Source: Isoetes taiwanensis (taxonomy: Eukaryota; Streptophyta; Lycopodiopsida; Isoetales; Isoetaceae). From it: a stretch of 64,000 nucleotides of DNA. This document shows positions 1-11,700 of this stretch, piece by piece; position 1 is the stretch's first letter, and every line of letters starts with the position of its first letter. The stretch is from positions 2,911,258 through 2,975,257 of the forward strand of contig JAJEKV010000046.1 in the NCBI GenBank assembly GCA_021234155.1, given 5' to 3'. Under the pieces are notes generated by a model that was given only the letters and a program-made list of their open reading frames with translations, ran no database searches and was not told the DNA's origin. The position numbers and the translations under genes were made by a program.

Positions 1-1517
1 GAAGGCCATGCAGGATGAAATGGCCTCCTTTAAAAGAACAGAAACTTATGAACTCACAGATATACCAGTTGGTAAAAACATAGTTGGCAATAAATGGCTT
101 TTTAAGATTAAAACTGGAGCAGATGGTATTACACCAAAATACAAGGCTCGTCTTGTAGCTCAAGGGTTTTCTCAGAGAAGAGGGGAAGACTATGAGGAAA
201 CATTTTCGCCTCTAGTCAAAATGAACAGTATCAGAATTCTATTGGCAATAGCAAATGCTTGTGACTTAGAAATCCATCACATGGATGTTAATATTGCCTT
301 TCTAAATGCAAAACTGGAAGAAGAAATTTACATGAAACAAGCGCCAGGTTTTGAATAAGGAAGTAATAAAGTTTGGAAGCTGAACAAGGCAGTATACGGA
401 TTGAAGCAATCTCCCAGAGAGTGGTATAAATGCATGGATAATTACCTCAGGGAACAAGGTTTTATCAAATTAAAGAACGATGGGAATCTGTATAAGTATC
501 AGTCCAACAATGAATGGTGCATTATTGCACTTTATGTGGATGATAACATAATGATTTCAAAGGGAGTTAAAGTTCTGGAACACTGCAAAGCTATTCTCAA
601 TAAGAGATTTCAAATGACAGATTTGGGAGAACTGAAAAAAAATTTGGGAGTAGAAGTGCAACGAGATAGGAAAAATAAAAGACTAAGATTGACTCAAAAG
701 CATCAAATAGAATCCATGCTTGAAAGATTCAGAATGGCAGACTGTAAAACCTGCAAGACACCTGTTGTTCCTGGAAACAAATTGTCTGAGAAGATGTGTC
801 CGAAAAATACAGAAGAGAGACTACAAATGAGAGATGTGCCATATAGTTCACTAGTTGGCTGCCTCGCGTATATAGCCAACTGCTCAAGGCCAGACATAGC
901 GTACATTGTAAGTATGCTCAGCAGATATCTAAATGATCCCGGGATGAAACATTGGATTGCAGCCAAACGTGTTTTAAGATATCTGAAGGGAATACAAAAT
1001 GTTGGGATTACTTACTGCTCTGAAAACTTAAAGCTAAATGCATATTGTGATGCAGATTGGGCTGGTGATATTGACCAAAGAAAATCAACTTCAGGGTATC
1101 TAATCTTTTTGGGAGGTGCTCCTTTAGCCTGGAAATGTAAAAAACAATCTCGCACAGCCATGTCAAGTGCAGAGGCAGAATATGCTTCTACCACTCTAGC
1201 AGCAAAAGAGATAGTTTGGGAAAGGAGGTTGATCTTTGGAACTTGGTTATGAGCAAAATAATCCAACAGAAATGTTATGTGACAATACAAGTTGCATCGC
1301 CATGACAAAGGATCCGGTCCTGCATGAGAGATCCAAGCATATAGAGCTGGAACAGCATTATATCAGAGAGGTAGTAGCTAAAGGATATATCATTTTAACA
1401 TATATAAACACATTAAGTCAGCTTGCAGATCTGCAAACTAAACCTTTGCCTGAGTCAAGGTTTGCAGAATTAAATGAAATGATTCAGTGCAGGGGCTACA
1501 ACATGAAGGGGGAATGA
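1..1517 (+). pseudogene. Ty1/copia pol fragment: reverse transcriptase and RNase H
   Basis: This is the C-terminal part of a copia polyprotein, open at the left edge of the window. Reverse transcriptase features appear in order: NKWLFKIK, KARLVAQGFSQ, DYEETFSP and HMDVNIAFLNA, then YGLKQSPREWY and the catalytic LYVDDN. After these come PDIAYIVSMLSRY, AKRVLRYLKG, and the RNase H motifs YCDADWAGD, KSTSGYL and SSAEAEY. The frame is cut by an in-frame TAA at 356-358, which replaces a residue just after the APGFE motif. A frameshift near 1236-1250 moves the last part (LGYEQNNPTEMLCDNTS, then KHIELEQHYIRE) into another frame. Gag, protease and most of integrase lie outside the window. The family is clear, and with two lesions the copy cannot be autonomous. 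Confidence 0.95.
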
Positions 1518-2108
1518 AGATACAGTGTCATGTTGTAGCTGGGTCTTTTTCATATGGGTTAGTTGATCCGTTATATAAGTCTGATGTTAAGGAGCAAGCT
1601 AAAAAGGGAGAAGTGTATTTTCGATGGTTTAGTTTTAAAAGGTCATGATAATATTATGGGCCTTAGAAATATCTGGGCAGACAATAGCATGGTATAATTA
1701 GAATCGAAGATGAAAACACGGTTTACCAAAAAGGGGTTAAACCTGATAACGGTTGTGCCTGTCGGTCCGGCTACACAGCCGGATCATCATGATAAAATGC
1801 AATGATAATATAAAATAGGTTATCGGATCTAACAGGTGGATGGCAGGAGGTCTCGATCAGTTGTTTAGAAGCTTGGGCTATCGGATGTTTATACCGATAA
1901 TATTCATAAATTGCTATTTCATTGCATATATTAATGGTTGTTGCATGCTTAATCTTCACCCATAGATATAATAGCTTATAAGTTGTTGATCATAAAATTG
2001 AAAGATTGTAGTTGAAAAACTCCATAGCTCATGATGATTTTCACTTGTCGTGTTGCTATGCGCGCATAGCGCCGTGATATTTTTCACATAACGTTTCTTG
2101 TAGTCGAG
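1518..2108 (+). repeat. Probable 3' LTR remnant of the copia element
   Basis: A purine-rich run (gaagggggaatgaag, ending at 1519) lies at the end of the pol frame, where copia elements carry the polypurine tract. A plausible LTR start TGTCATG follows at 1526. No 5' LTR is in the window for comparison, so the right end of the LTR cannot be placed. No coding frame is recognised here. Confidence 0.4.
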
Positions 2109-4737
2109 GTGCTATGTGCCCATATTGCAATGATGTTTAGGAGCCTTGTTGCCACTTTTCTTCTTGTTACAGGCATGGACATCATCTTCTTAGAGACATG
2201 GGAATATAGTGGTCATCTGTTACCAGCCATCCCAGGGTACCATCATTTCTCACTGGCCAATGAGCGCCATGGCAAGCGAGGGTATGGAGGGGTCGCGAGC
2301 TACTTCAAAGATGCTATAGCATCCACGGTCTCACTCCACAAGGCTGATAGACTCAAACGCTACCGTGGATACAGTCTTTGTAGCCTCACCATCGCCCAAT
2401 CGTTTTATCGCGGGATGTTATATACCCCATGAAACTTCTAAGTTCTACGAGGGTTCATCAAAGGCGGATATAGATGTGCATATACCCTATAGGGAGCGTA
2501 TGATGACATAGAGCAAAGATCGCCCGGGGAGGGTCATGTGTTTTATTGGGAGATTTCAATGCCGCGTATGACAAGTGGCGATCGGTCACCTTCTAGGGAA
2601 ATGCTGACTCCAACCCACTTTGGCTAGAAAGCGGAGGCATTCCGGCCAAAGCGCTGCAAGGGATGTGATTTTGAGCCTTTGGAAGAGAGTTGGTCAGGTA
2701 TGTCGGATCTTTGACATGGTGATCTGCAATGGTATGCTCGGGGATGGCGCGATAAGGGGGCTTCACTTGCGTAAGGAAGCGGCGGGGCGATGGTGCAGCC
2801 AGCGTGGTGGATTATCTCCTAGCTCCACTTCCAGAACTTGATATCATTAGAGATTTCGCGACAGGCACAGGAACAAGAGATGAAGAGACTTTGTCAGCCC
2901 ACTATCCACTTTATGTCACTTTGGATTGGAGGCACTCAATGGCATGGCCACAGGACAGGCACCCTCGGGGTTTGGGATACACCCCGAACTATCGGAAGCA
3001 AGTAGGATATGAGGTGGCGCTTTGAGCGTGAGTTCTGAGGGGGATTGATGCCCTCTATACATTGCATGATAAGTGTGAATGGTTGGTGAAGGCCTTACTC
3101 GCAGCAGCCAGTGAATGCTTTGCAGCAAGAAAGCCCCCGCGAAGGGACACTGCGCAATTCCCTCAAAACCCCTGGTTTGACGCTGAATGTAAGGCTCTAA
3201 AGAGTCAGCTACGCAAAATCTTAGATCCACAGCTCCGGCAACAGGCCATTAGGGACTATAAGGCATTCTTGAAATCCAAAAAGCATCGCTACATTGCAGA
3301 AAATCAACAACGCATGTTTGATCTACTGATGACTGAGCCAAAAGCCTTTTGGCATAGAGTGCTGTATAAGAGGCATCAACCACCTGGCAATGTTACCTCG
3401 GACCAGTGGAGAAAGCAGTCGGAGGAGTTGTATGACCCCCAGGAGCAATCGTTGACGTACCAGATCAGCTAGGAGAAACACTACAGCTTTCAGAGGAGGA
3501 CATCCACCAGGGTCTTAGGCATCTTGCTAATGGTAAAGCAAAGAACTTGCAGGGACTTCAGGCGAGTTTGTTGAAATGGGGTGGAGCGGCTTTGCTCGGC
3601 CTTTGCGAGGATAATCAATCAGACCATCAGAGAGGGCCTCCTGTAGGAATGGATGGCTAGCAAAGTCACCCCTATTCATAAGACGGGAAGCAGGGATGAC
3701 TCCACCAACTACCGTATGATCATGGTGAGCCCGTTACTCGCAGAAAACATCTAGCGGTGTCTTTGGAGAAGAAGTTAATGCAATGGGCGGAGGAAAACCG
3801 GAGTACGTTGCGATTGGCGGAGTTTCCGCCGCCACCTCCACCAGTGATCATATTTTTACCGGAATCCTTATGGAAGCTAGCCGCAATGCACCGTGACTTG
3901 TATTGTTGTTTCATGGATTTTAAGCGGCAAGATATGATCACGGTCCCTCGGGACTGTTGTGGCAATGCTTGCAGGAGCTACATGTCCCACAGGATTTGCA
4001 GAATGCCATCTACCGGCTCTATGACGGAATATATGCCACTTTGCCTGCGTCAGACCACCGGGTGAACAGCACCATAGGTGTTAAACAGGGATGCCCGTTA
4101 TCTCCAGCGCTTTTTTGGACTCTATATTGACAAGTTGGAGACCGGATGCAAGAACATGGAGGTGGTTGCCCAGCGATTCGTAGAGGCATATCTACAAGAC
4201 CAGTTGCTCTATGCAGACGATCTGGGCTTATTGTCCCATACAGCTAGGAGTATGCAGGAACATTTGGATGCTCTCAGTCAATTCTGTGACATAGCAGAAT
4301 GGCAACCAACCGTGAAAAACCAAGCCGCATTTGCCAATCCTGCCTGGCGCAACATGATATCGGACTTCTATTACGAGAGGACAAAGGATGGAAGTTGTAA
4401 GGACCTTTAAGTATCACGGGAATCGATTTTCTGCTAACATGCTATGGGATGACTGTAGAAAGAAGGGTCGGTAGCGGGATGCAAAGCCCGTATGCAATGC
4501 GAGAATAGGCCATTCTGAGAATAGATCTCGAGCGATTAGCACGCATAAAGCACACATGCTCGAGCACTCGTGGAACCAGTATTGTTGTATGGGGTAGAGG
4601 TCTCGGGGCCAGCGGTTAGCAAGGGTACTTGGGATAAGCTAGAGAGGGTACATAAGGCTTTCCTGACATACAGCCTAGGCGTCAAGGACATGGTGCCGTA
4701 TCCGATTTTGCTGTATGAGACTGGCTTTTGGCCGAAG
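2109..4737 (+). pseudogene. Decayed non-LTR retrotransposon: endonuclease and reverse transcriptase
   Basis: The remains of one LINE second ORF are scattered over several frames. At 2170-2320 is an apurinic-endonuclease-like start (DIIFLETW, then RGYGGVASYFKDA). At 2804-2930 is the endonuclease end (VDYLLAPLPELDIIRDFATG, with SAHYPLYVTL where SDHxP would be usual). A linker with WFDAECKALK lies at 3062-3472. The frame at 3480-3750 gives the finger region (SEEDIHQGLRHLANGKAKN, TPIHKTGSRDDSTNYRMI). Motif A is damaged (CCFMDFKRQDMITVPRD, near 3900), and motif C reads LLYADDLGLL near 4210. The thumb/C-terminal piece (LLYGVEVSG and LYETGFWPKG) ends near 4737, where a second copy begins. Stops and frameshifts show that it is long dead. 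Confidence 0.85.
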
Positions 4738-7192
4738 GGGAAAATAAAAATCCAATTTCAGGAAAAGTATGTAGATACGTTCCTACAATCGGTCATGGCA
4801 GAAATGGGAAAATGGGAATGGGGGAAGCATAAGGCAGATGAGAATGGCAACATCCTTAATGACATGATGGTCAAAGGGGCAACAGAGGTATTCGGGAAAA
4901 GAAAGAGACCCAGGAAGAGCAATGCTTTTAAGGCCTCTGTATGGTATGATGAGGAATGCAGGGAGCAAAAAAGAAAGGTCAAAGAGCATATAGGAAAGGA
5001 GATGTATCAGATAGAAAGAGCGGCATACCTAAGAATGCTGAAGTTAAAACGGAACAAAAATTTGGTACAGCACCAATGGGGCCTCGCCAATGGGGCCTCG
5101 CCAATGGGGCATCCCCGAAATTTCTGGAAGGGATTTAAAAGGAAAGGAGGTGGGAATGTGAATACCGATAATGAGCAGGACACCATTGGAGCAGCCAGAT
5201 GGGAGAATTACCTGGAGAAATTGTACAGGACGGGGGCATTCCTAATGACAATACCAGCACTACAGAATAAAGATGAACCGTGTTTCAGCATACAGAAAGT
5301 AAGGATAGCACTAAACAAGATGGCAAATCACAAAGCCCCATACCTCTATGGGCTAACAGTGGAGTTACTAAAGTGTGCTGAAACAACAATAGTGAAACAA
5401 GTCACTGACATTTTCAATGGGATAATACACACAGGCCTCCCAGACAGGTGGACATACAACAGGATCATACCTCTACACAAAGGGGAAAGCAGACAAGAAC
5501 CCAGAAACTATAGGACGATAATGGTAAGCTCGATCTTCGCAAAATGGTTCAGAAAAGTCTTAGACAGCAAATTGAAACAATGGGCAGAAGCTGGAAATCT
5601 GAGGGCACAGGGGCAAGCAGGCTTCAGACCGGAACACTCAACCACATACCATCTAGTAACCCTACGTATATTAATAGAGCAGAACAGAGCCCAGGGTAAG
5701 AAAATAATTTGCTGCTTTGTGGATTTTCGGAAGGCATTCGATACAGTACCGAGGGAGAAGCTCCTACAAAGGCTGATAGACATGCAGGCACCAAGAAACA
5801 TGGTAGGATCGATTGCAAGACTGTACCATAGGGTATATGCGAAGATGGAACAAGGAGGACATGCAATAAACTGTGATACGGGCGTCAAACAGGGATGTCC
5901 CCTATCCCCGACCTTATTCGGAATATACATAGATGCGTTGCAGGGCTACATAGCAGAACAACAGGGGGATGCACACGCCCCTACATTAGAAGATACCAAG
6001 GTACCTATTATGTTGTACGCTGATGATCTGAGCATGATGGCCACAAAGAATAAAGGGATGCACGGATTATTAAAGATACTAGAAACCTTCTGTGAAGAAA
6101 CAGGGCTAACAGTAAATCTGACAAAAACCAAGATAGTCATCTTGGGCATAAGAACAAGCATAGACCTTTCAGGTACATGGAAGCAGAAATAGAGGAATCA
6201 ACAGAATACAGGTATTTGGGGTATGATGCACACAGCAAGGGGAAATGGGCTAAGGGTGCAGACACGAGGTTCCAATCAGCCATTGGGAGCTATTTCAATA
6301 TGAAAAATTTCTGCAATAAAAGTAGAATAATTGATTGGGACATCAAATGCTACTTATTTAGTGCAGTAGTAGCCACGACACAACTATATGGGGCCGAAGC
6401 TTGGCGGCCAGGTTTAACAGATAAAAAGTGGGACAAACATGAAGGAATCCTTAGACAATGGCACGACAGGAATTTAAGGTACGGGCAAATACACCACTAA
6501 CGATCATGGTACTCGAGACCGGCTAGAAACCAATGGAGGTGAGGGCATGGAAGAGGACCATCAGATACCTAATAAAGGACAATGCAGGAGACAACCACGG
6601 GAAGCTATCAAGCATTGCAATCATCGAGTCAGCAAAATCACGCATTCTTGCAGGCAGTGGGTGGTTTAAGGATGTAACAAAGTGGACCAGAGAAATGGGA
6701 ATGAATCTTAGTGACCTAATAAACGAAGGGAAATGGAATGAAGAATGGGCAGATAGAGCTACAAGAGCATGGCTGCAAAAACACACAGGACCCAAGACAC
6801 TTTGGCTCATGACAGTCTTCAACCCAGAACAGCAGATAGGATATTAGATGTACCAAGATAACTTGCTAGGAAAGTCCAGAAGAGACATCCTGGCAAGATT
6901 TAGGATGGGGAGTCATGATCTAAGAATTGAAAAGGACAGGTGGAGGGGAATAGAACAGGAATGCTGGATATGCAGAATCTGTGACACTGAGAAAGTGGAG
7001 GACGAGAACCACATGATTAATGAGTGCCCGATATACGGAGATATCAGAGACAAGTACAGAAATATAAGATGGGGACAGCCAGTACACATTCTGATGGCAA
7101 GGACAAAAACAATGCGAGACATGGCAGACGCAATCCAGGGAATGACGATCAGACACAGAGAAGTACATAAGGAAAGAGGAATTGTAATATGA
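4738..7192 (+). pseudogene. Second, 5'-truncated LINE copy: reverse transcriptase and C-terminal zinc knuckle
   Basis: This copy starts in the linker between endonuclease and polymerase (WYDEECREQKR matches WFDAECKALK of the upstream copy), so it lacks its endonuclease. The frame runs to 6192 through a full polymerase: NYRTIMVSSIFAKW, QAGFRPEHST, CCFVDFRKAFDTVPRE (motif A), GVKQGCPLSPTLFGIYID (motif B) and IMLYADDLSMM (motif C). Frameshifts and stops then split the rest into pieces at 6177-6500, 6533-6847 and 6848-7192. The last piece has a CCHC-like knuckle, CRICDTEKVEDENHMINEC. One long open frame of 540 codons begins inside the older copy (4570), so it is an accidental in-frame chimera. 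Domain order and the short-repeat tail resemble CR1/jockey-like elements rather than L1. Confidence 0.88.
5074..5111 (+). repeat. 14-bp tandem repeat inside the LINE linker
   Basis: The unit ccaatggggcctcg occurs about 2.7 times in a row. The expansion lies in the linker before the polymerase domain and adds the residues around WGLANGASPMG, which look foreign to the family. Confidence 0.8.
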
Positions 7193-7466
7193 ACCGCACA
7201 AGAGGCGATTCATAAACCCCACACAAATTGTCAGTTAAAAGCTGATTGATAACGACGCACCACCGCACGGCCACGACGTCGATGTAAAGCGGGGTGCTGG
7301 TATTAATAGAAAAAAGGAAGCCTTCAAAAAAGGCTACAATAAGTCAGCGTGATGTGCTAGTAGCGCCCTTTCAGGGAGCTCGCCCATGCTACATTAGTCC
7401 AGGGGCCTGAGGGCACAAGGGACGTTAATTTCTATTCTATTCTATTCTATTCTATTCTATTCTATT
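7193..7466 (+). repeat. LINE 3' UTR ending in a (TCTAT)n tail
   Basis: The stretch after the last LINE codon has no coding frame. It contains a short stem-loop (AGCCTT, caaaa, AAGGCT at 7319-7335) and ends in seven copies of TCTAT at 7431-7465. Conserved 3' hairpins and pentamer tails are typical of CR1/L2-like LINEs, which do not use a poly(A) tail. Confidence 0.75.
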
Positions 7467-8243
7467 TTAAGGATATTTTTGGGAATCTTTGAAAGATGCT
7501 TTTTATTAATGCAAACGCAAGTCATTAGTGCGTTTGCTAGGTCACCTTGTTCACCCTGTTTGGATGCCAGATGCAAAGATATCATTTTTTTCTGGCATCC
7601 TGCCTTAGCTCCAGAAGGTATTGGATGTTTGGCTTTTCAACATCCTCAAAAGTACATGCAATGGTACAATGCAGGCATAAAGAGAATTAAGAATCTAAGG
7701 GCCTCGGATGGTTGGTTGACATGGGATGAGGTTAGTAACAAAACTAAGGGTTCTGAATTAGATAAGAAGATTTATCACCTGGTGATGGAAATGATAGACA
7801 AGAACCATGAGCTCAGTCAGAATACTAACCAATGGCAGTTAAATAATAAGGAGGTGTACTCAGTTAAAGATATTTACAGAGCTTTAATTGAAAAGAAACC
7901 ATCCAAGGCTATTCGACCATGGAATTGTGATAAGGGTAAATTAATCTCGGTTTGTGCAAAAGGTTGGAAGATTTATATTGCATGCAGAATTAAGACATTC
8001 AAGTGGATTGCAGTTCATCAGATTTTAGCCACCAACCTAAATAGATCCAAATATGACCAAAATGTGTCTAATCAATGTAAATTATGTGGTGAAGTGGAAA
8101 GCTCAAACCATGTCTTCATTTGCTCATGGCTGTTGGACTTTTGGAGCTGGGCATCACAAGTCAATAAGGGCGCTCCAAATGAGAACAATCTACTAGACTT
8201 CTGGGATGCTGGAAATAAACTGGTCACACTACCCGAACTTTGA
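7467..8243 (+). pseudogene. L1-like plant LINE, C-terminal fragment with zf-RVT domain
   Basis: A frame of 254 codons (7479-8243) ends with the zinc-binding domain found downstream of reverse transcriptase in plant L1-type LINEs. It reads VYSVKDIYRAL, then WKIYIACRIKTFKWIAVHQIL, then NQCKLCGEVESSNHVFICSW, with a C-x2-C and a following H-x4-C. Upstream residues (GIGCLAFQHPQKYMQWYNAG) fit the usual region before this domain. The polymerase itself is missing, so the copy is 5'-truncated. It is a different family from the LINE just before it. Confidence 0.85.
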
Positions 8244-9079
8244 GCTGCTGGGCCATCTGATTACATAGAAACAGGGTGGTGATTGGAAACTATGCCTTAT
8301 CTTTGATATGTATTGAAAAAAACTTTCTTGGACCTAGTTCAAATATCAGCTATAGCACACAAAATTCTTAAAGGGAAAAAATATGATACTGAATGGAATA
8401 GTATAGGGACCTTCAAGGGGCCACATGATTTCTATATTCTGAAACTAACTAACTGTGATGATGTGTTACACAAGTGCCATGAGGAGACTCAATAGGGCAG
8501 GAAGCTCAACCAGGGGAATGGGGCTAGCAGAGAATTCTGATGAGGAGGAGGCCAGATTATCTAATGCTGAATTGGAAAACCTCTTCATTCAACTGAAACA
8601 GGAAATGATACATGCTCTTGCTATTAAAAAACTGCTGAAAAGGAAAGAGATATGAAGATACAATGGGCTTAGGCCTTTTTTCTTAAATCTGTTTCATATG
8701 TGGCAGCAGAAAAGGGAGGCACACGTCCTTCTCCTACTGGACTTCACCAATTTCTCATATGATGAGTTCGAACTGATGCTGAATATATTTGGGAGACAGA
8801 AAATGGCCAATCTTACACCATCCAGGATCTCATAAATGCTGCAGAAAGTGAGGCACAGATCTGTTTTCGAGCTTAAACTATTGTGTCTACCTACTGTATG
8901 CTTATCTTTTATCAGATCCTCTGTGCATATTATAGATGGATCAATTTTGTATATGACAGATCTGATCTTTTGAGACCTTGTCTTTTATTTCTTGTTTTTT
9001 ATTTCTGGTATCTCGATTTTAGAGATATACCTATCTGATGTATTTCGTCCTATATGAATATTAAAAAAAAAAAAAAAAA
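8244..9079 (+). repeat. 3' region of the L1-like LINE with poly(A)
   Basis: No recognisable protein is coded here; two short frames (8313-8495 and 8455-8655) match nothing I know. The stretch runs into a pure A-tract at 9062-9079, which is best read as the poly(A) end of the LINE. Confidence 0.55.
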
Positions 9080-9110
9080 CCTTGCCTTCAAAAAAAAAAG
9101 AAAAAAAAAG
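9080..9110 (+). repeat. SINE-like 3' tail after the LINE poly(A)
   Basis: The word ccttgccttc followed by two A-runs is the same 3' end as the full SINE at 62.36-62.51 kb, read on its coding strand. It is either a severely truncated SINE in the LINE tail or a shared LINE/SINE 3' end. Confidence 0.6.
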
Positions 9111-9341
9111 CTTATAGCTATGCATTAATTTGCACGGGGTCCCACAAGCTACTGGATTGAGATATATAGATGGGAGCGGTTGCAATTGCCAGCAAGATTA
9201 TGTGCAGGTTTCCAGTCATAAGCTCCCAAAGATGTGTTTTATGGAGTCCTTTCATACTTGAAGCCAAGGCCGCATTTGTACACATATACTACTCAATAAA
9301 CTAGCTTCAAACTTGCTTGCAATACCAGCTCTGATACCAAA
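9111..9341 (-). repeat. Leader fragment of an LTR retrotransposon with primer-binding site
   Basis: On the minus strand, TGGTATCAGAGC (9328-9339) stands two bases after an LTR end. This is the usual primer-binding site complementary to the 3' end of initiator tRNA-Met in plant retrotransposons. The leader continues only to about 9111, where the LINE/SINE tail begins. No gag frame remains. Confidence 0.8.
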
Positions 9342-9788
9342 TGTTAAAATTTAGTATGGCAAAAATCAAAATTGCAACTTAGAACAATTCTGAATTAGCA
9401 CGTGATAATTAATATCAGTTTAAAATAATGTGCAATATTAAACTATTGAACTTGATCGAATTTTACTGTAGTTGCAGTGCACTGTAGCAACCATATTGCC
9501 TATAATATTGTAATAGCCAAACTTCAGACGCACAAGCTCTAATCGACAGATTAGGCTATGAAAACCCTCCTCAATTGCATGATCCAGCTTAGTATTTTAT
9601 TGCATCTAATCCTTGCTACTTATAGAGTCCATTTTCAATGGTTTAGCAGTGATTCATGGCCAAATTTCTCCTGTTCCTATATGAATACAATTTTGCTCCA
9701 TTTTTTAAGCCAACTCATATCGTATCAAAGAAAAATAATTCCATTCGCAGTTTTATTAGGGCTATGTACTAACCATTAATTTCTAACA
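9342..9788 (-). repeat. LTR, 447 bp, TGTTA...TAACA
   Basis: The ends form a perfect 5-bp inverted terminal repeat: TGTTA at 9342-9346 and TAACA at 9784-9788. With the primer-binding site just to its left on the minus strand, this is the 5' LTR of an element transcribed leftwards. The matching 3' LTR is not seen, so the element is a truncated remnant. Confidence 0.8.
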
Positions 9789-10797
9789 GTAACTAGGTCT
9801 TGTCTTTGGGAAAGCATGACCTTCTTGTGATATTGGCTACCACTAATGAACTCATTCGCAACAAGTGAGAAATAAATAAACTTTGTCTTCCTCAACAAGG
9901 ATTGTGTGATGGCTTGGCCAAAAGCCACTCGAAGACTGCATTTCGATATTCACCATCTATTTTCTAGACTTGCACAACTATAAGCTAGTTATCTCCAATG
10001 GAGGTTATCTCTACCATACGAGAACCTATAAACAAGCAAAAGAGTTAAATTTGAAATTGAAAGTGCACAATGGAATGAGGGACATATGATCAACAAAATC
10101 CTGGAAGAACATGAAATCAGATATAAAAAGAGGATACTAAATCCATGGTACAAGTTCGAAACAGGAGCCATGAAATTGAAAAGAGGTATATATGTAAGGT
10201 GAGTGATTTTTCTTGACATAAGGGGTTTTTTCATCATGATCTCTATTACCTGTGACTTGCTCAGCCTGCTTGTAAAAGATATCAAGTTATTGTTGCCTAT
10301 TATGGTGTTGAAGCCATGCTCACAACATGAACAATGTCTCTCTCAGAGACAATTGATAATAAGACTCACTTACTTACAACAATTGGAGTCTATGACCCTC
10401 GTAAAGAATTTTGTGCAACTTCAATCGTCATCTCACACAAGTACGATGATAGATGATAAGGAAATCATAGCAAAATTCTTGATCGCCCAGGCACTTTATT
10501 TGTGGTAAGTTGACAGCATCAAATTTGTATTTTTAGGTGTAAGTAACTTACAAGACAAGTTTGGTCGATGTAGGAAATAGGTCAGATATTGGAATTTCAT
10601 GGCCGAATGGCTATGTTCTTGGCTATGGTCATTGATGGAAGCCAAATATATTAATTCTCTGGCATTATAGAATTTTAGATCCAAATGTTTACAGATTTGT
10701 TCTATTCTAATCTCTCGGGTCAAAGCCTAGATTACACCTAGTCTGATTTAAGAATGCAAATTGAAAGCTCTTATAGTTCATGATTGAATCTTATAAG
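9789..10797. other. About 1 kb without recognisable features
   Basis: Short frames on both strands match nothing I know. I see no repeat that recurs elsewhere in the window. The right end holds a primer-site-like word (TGGTATCAGA on the minus strand, 10798-10807) that belongs to the next LTR. Confidence 0.5.
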
Positions 10798-10811
10798 TCT
10801 GATACCAATTT

Positions 10812-11700
10812 TGATACAACTAATGAATCTAAACGACTTCAAACAACTGAAGCTAAGTAATTGCACTCCAATCTTTAGGAGAAAAAAAATAATCCACCCA
10901 ATCGAGCTCAGGTTTTTCCAGCAAGAAACCGTTATCTTGCTTGACTCAAATCTACCGAACTTCATCACTCAAGACTCTAGATCCGCCATCGGAAGTGGGC
11001 CAAAGATTTGAGAGCTACAGCTTGTTTGGAATGATTTCTTCAGGCGGTGTTATATTTATAAGGCTAGATCGGACCTTTAATCCGGATCACCCTTTTTCAT
11101 AATATCGATTATAATCAGCCGGATAAATATAGGAAAGGCGGTTAGTCACAAATATCTTAGATTCGGCCTTTAATAGAATCGATTAAGCCCTATTCTAGAT
11201 TGTTACATTTGCTGACGATACAACCCGGTTTCATGTTTAGGGCCCTCATGACCCGTTATCGGGTCGTGACCCTGAATAAAATGGGCTCTTATTTTTAAAA
11301 GTTAACCAACCTATGACATCTAATTCATAGCTTAAAAATCTAGTCTATCCCTTGACAACATAACTTCTAGTTTTTAAACACATTTTCCTTCTTCTGAGTT
11401 GGGCCTGAGCCGCTCCCCCTAGCCGGCATAAAGCCGTAACAATCCTTCCCTTCCCGAGATTGAACGTCCGCGTCAATCTTGAGGAAAAATTGCTTCATTC
11501 TTTTTAAAGATGTTGATTCCAGTTCATTTAGGAATCAGCTCACTTCCTTTAGAGTTTTTTTTTTTTTTTTTTTCATCTCATTTCTTTTAGAGATGTTCAT
11601 TCCAGTTCTTTTAGGGATGGCCTCAGTTCCTTTAGAGGTCTTTCATCTCAATTCCTTTAGAGACGACTCATTGTTTATAGGGAAACTATTCAACTGATCA
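10812..11700 (-). repeat. Gypsy-type LTR copy, minus orientation
   Basis: The segment starts TGATAC at 10812, four bases after a minus-strand TGGTATCAGA primer site, so its coding sense is leftward. It is the reverse complement, with divergence, of the LTR at 28.73-29.66 kb that follows gypsy integrase remains. Shared landmarks are the region around TATAAATA, the wording of the AAACTAGAAG stretch, and the tandem ATTCC/TTTAGAGG minisatellite at 11,480-11,690. The outer end near 11,700 is not sharply defined. Confidence 0.65.

Noticed and set aside
703-1308. Minus-strand frames of 87 and 98 codons over the copia polymerase
   Set aside because: They lie opposite clear reverse transcriptase and RNase H motifs and show no domain of their own.
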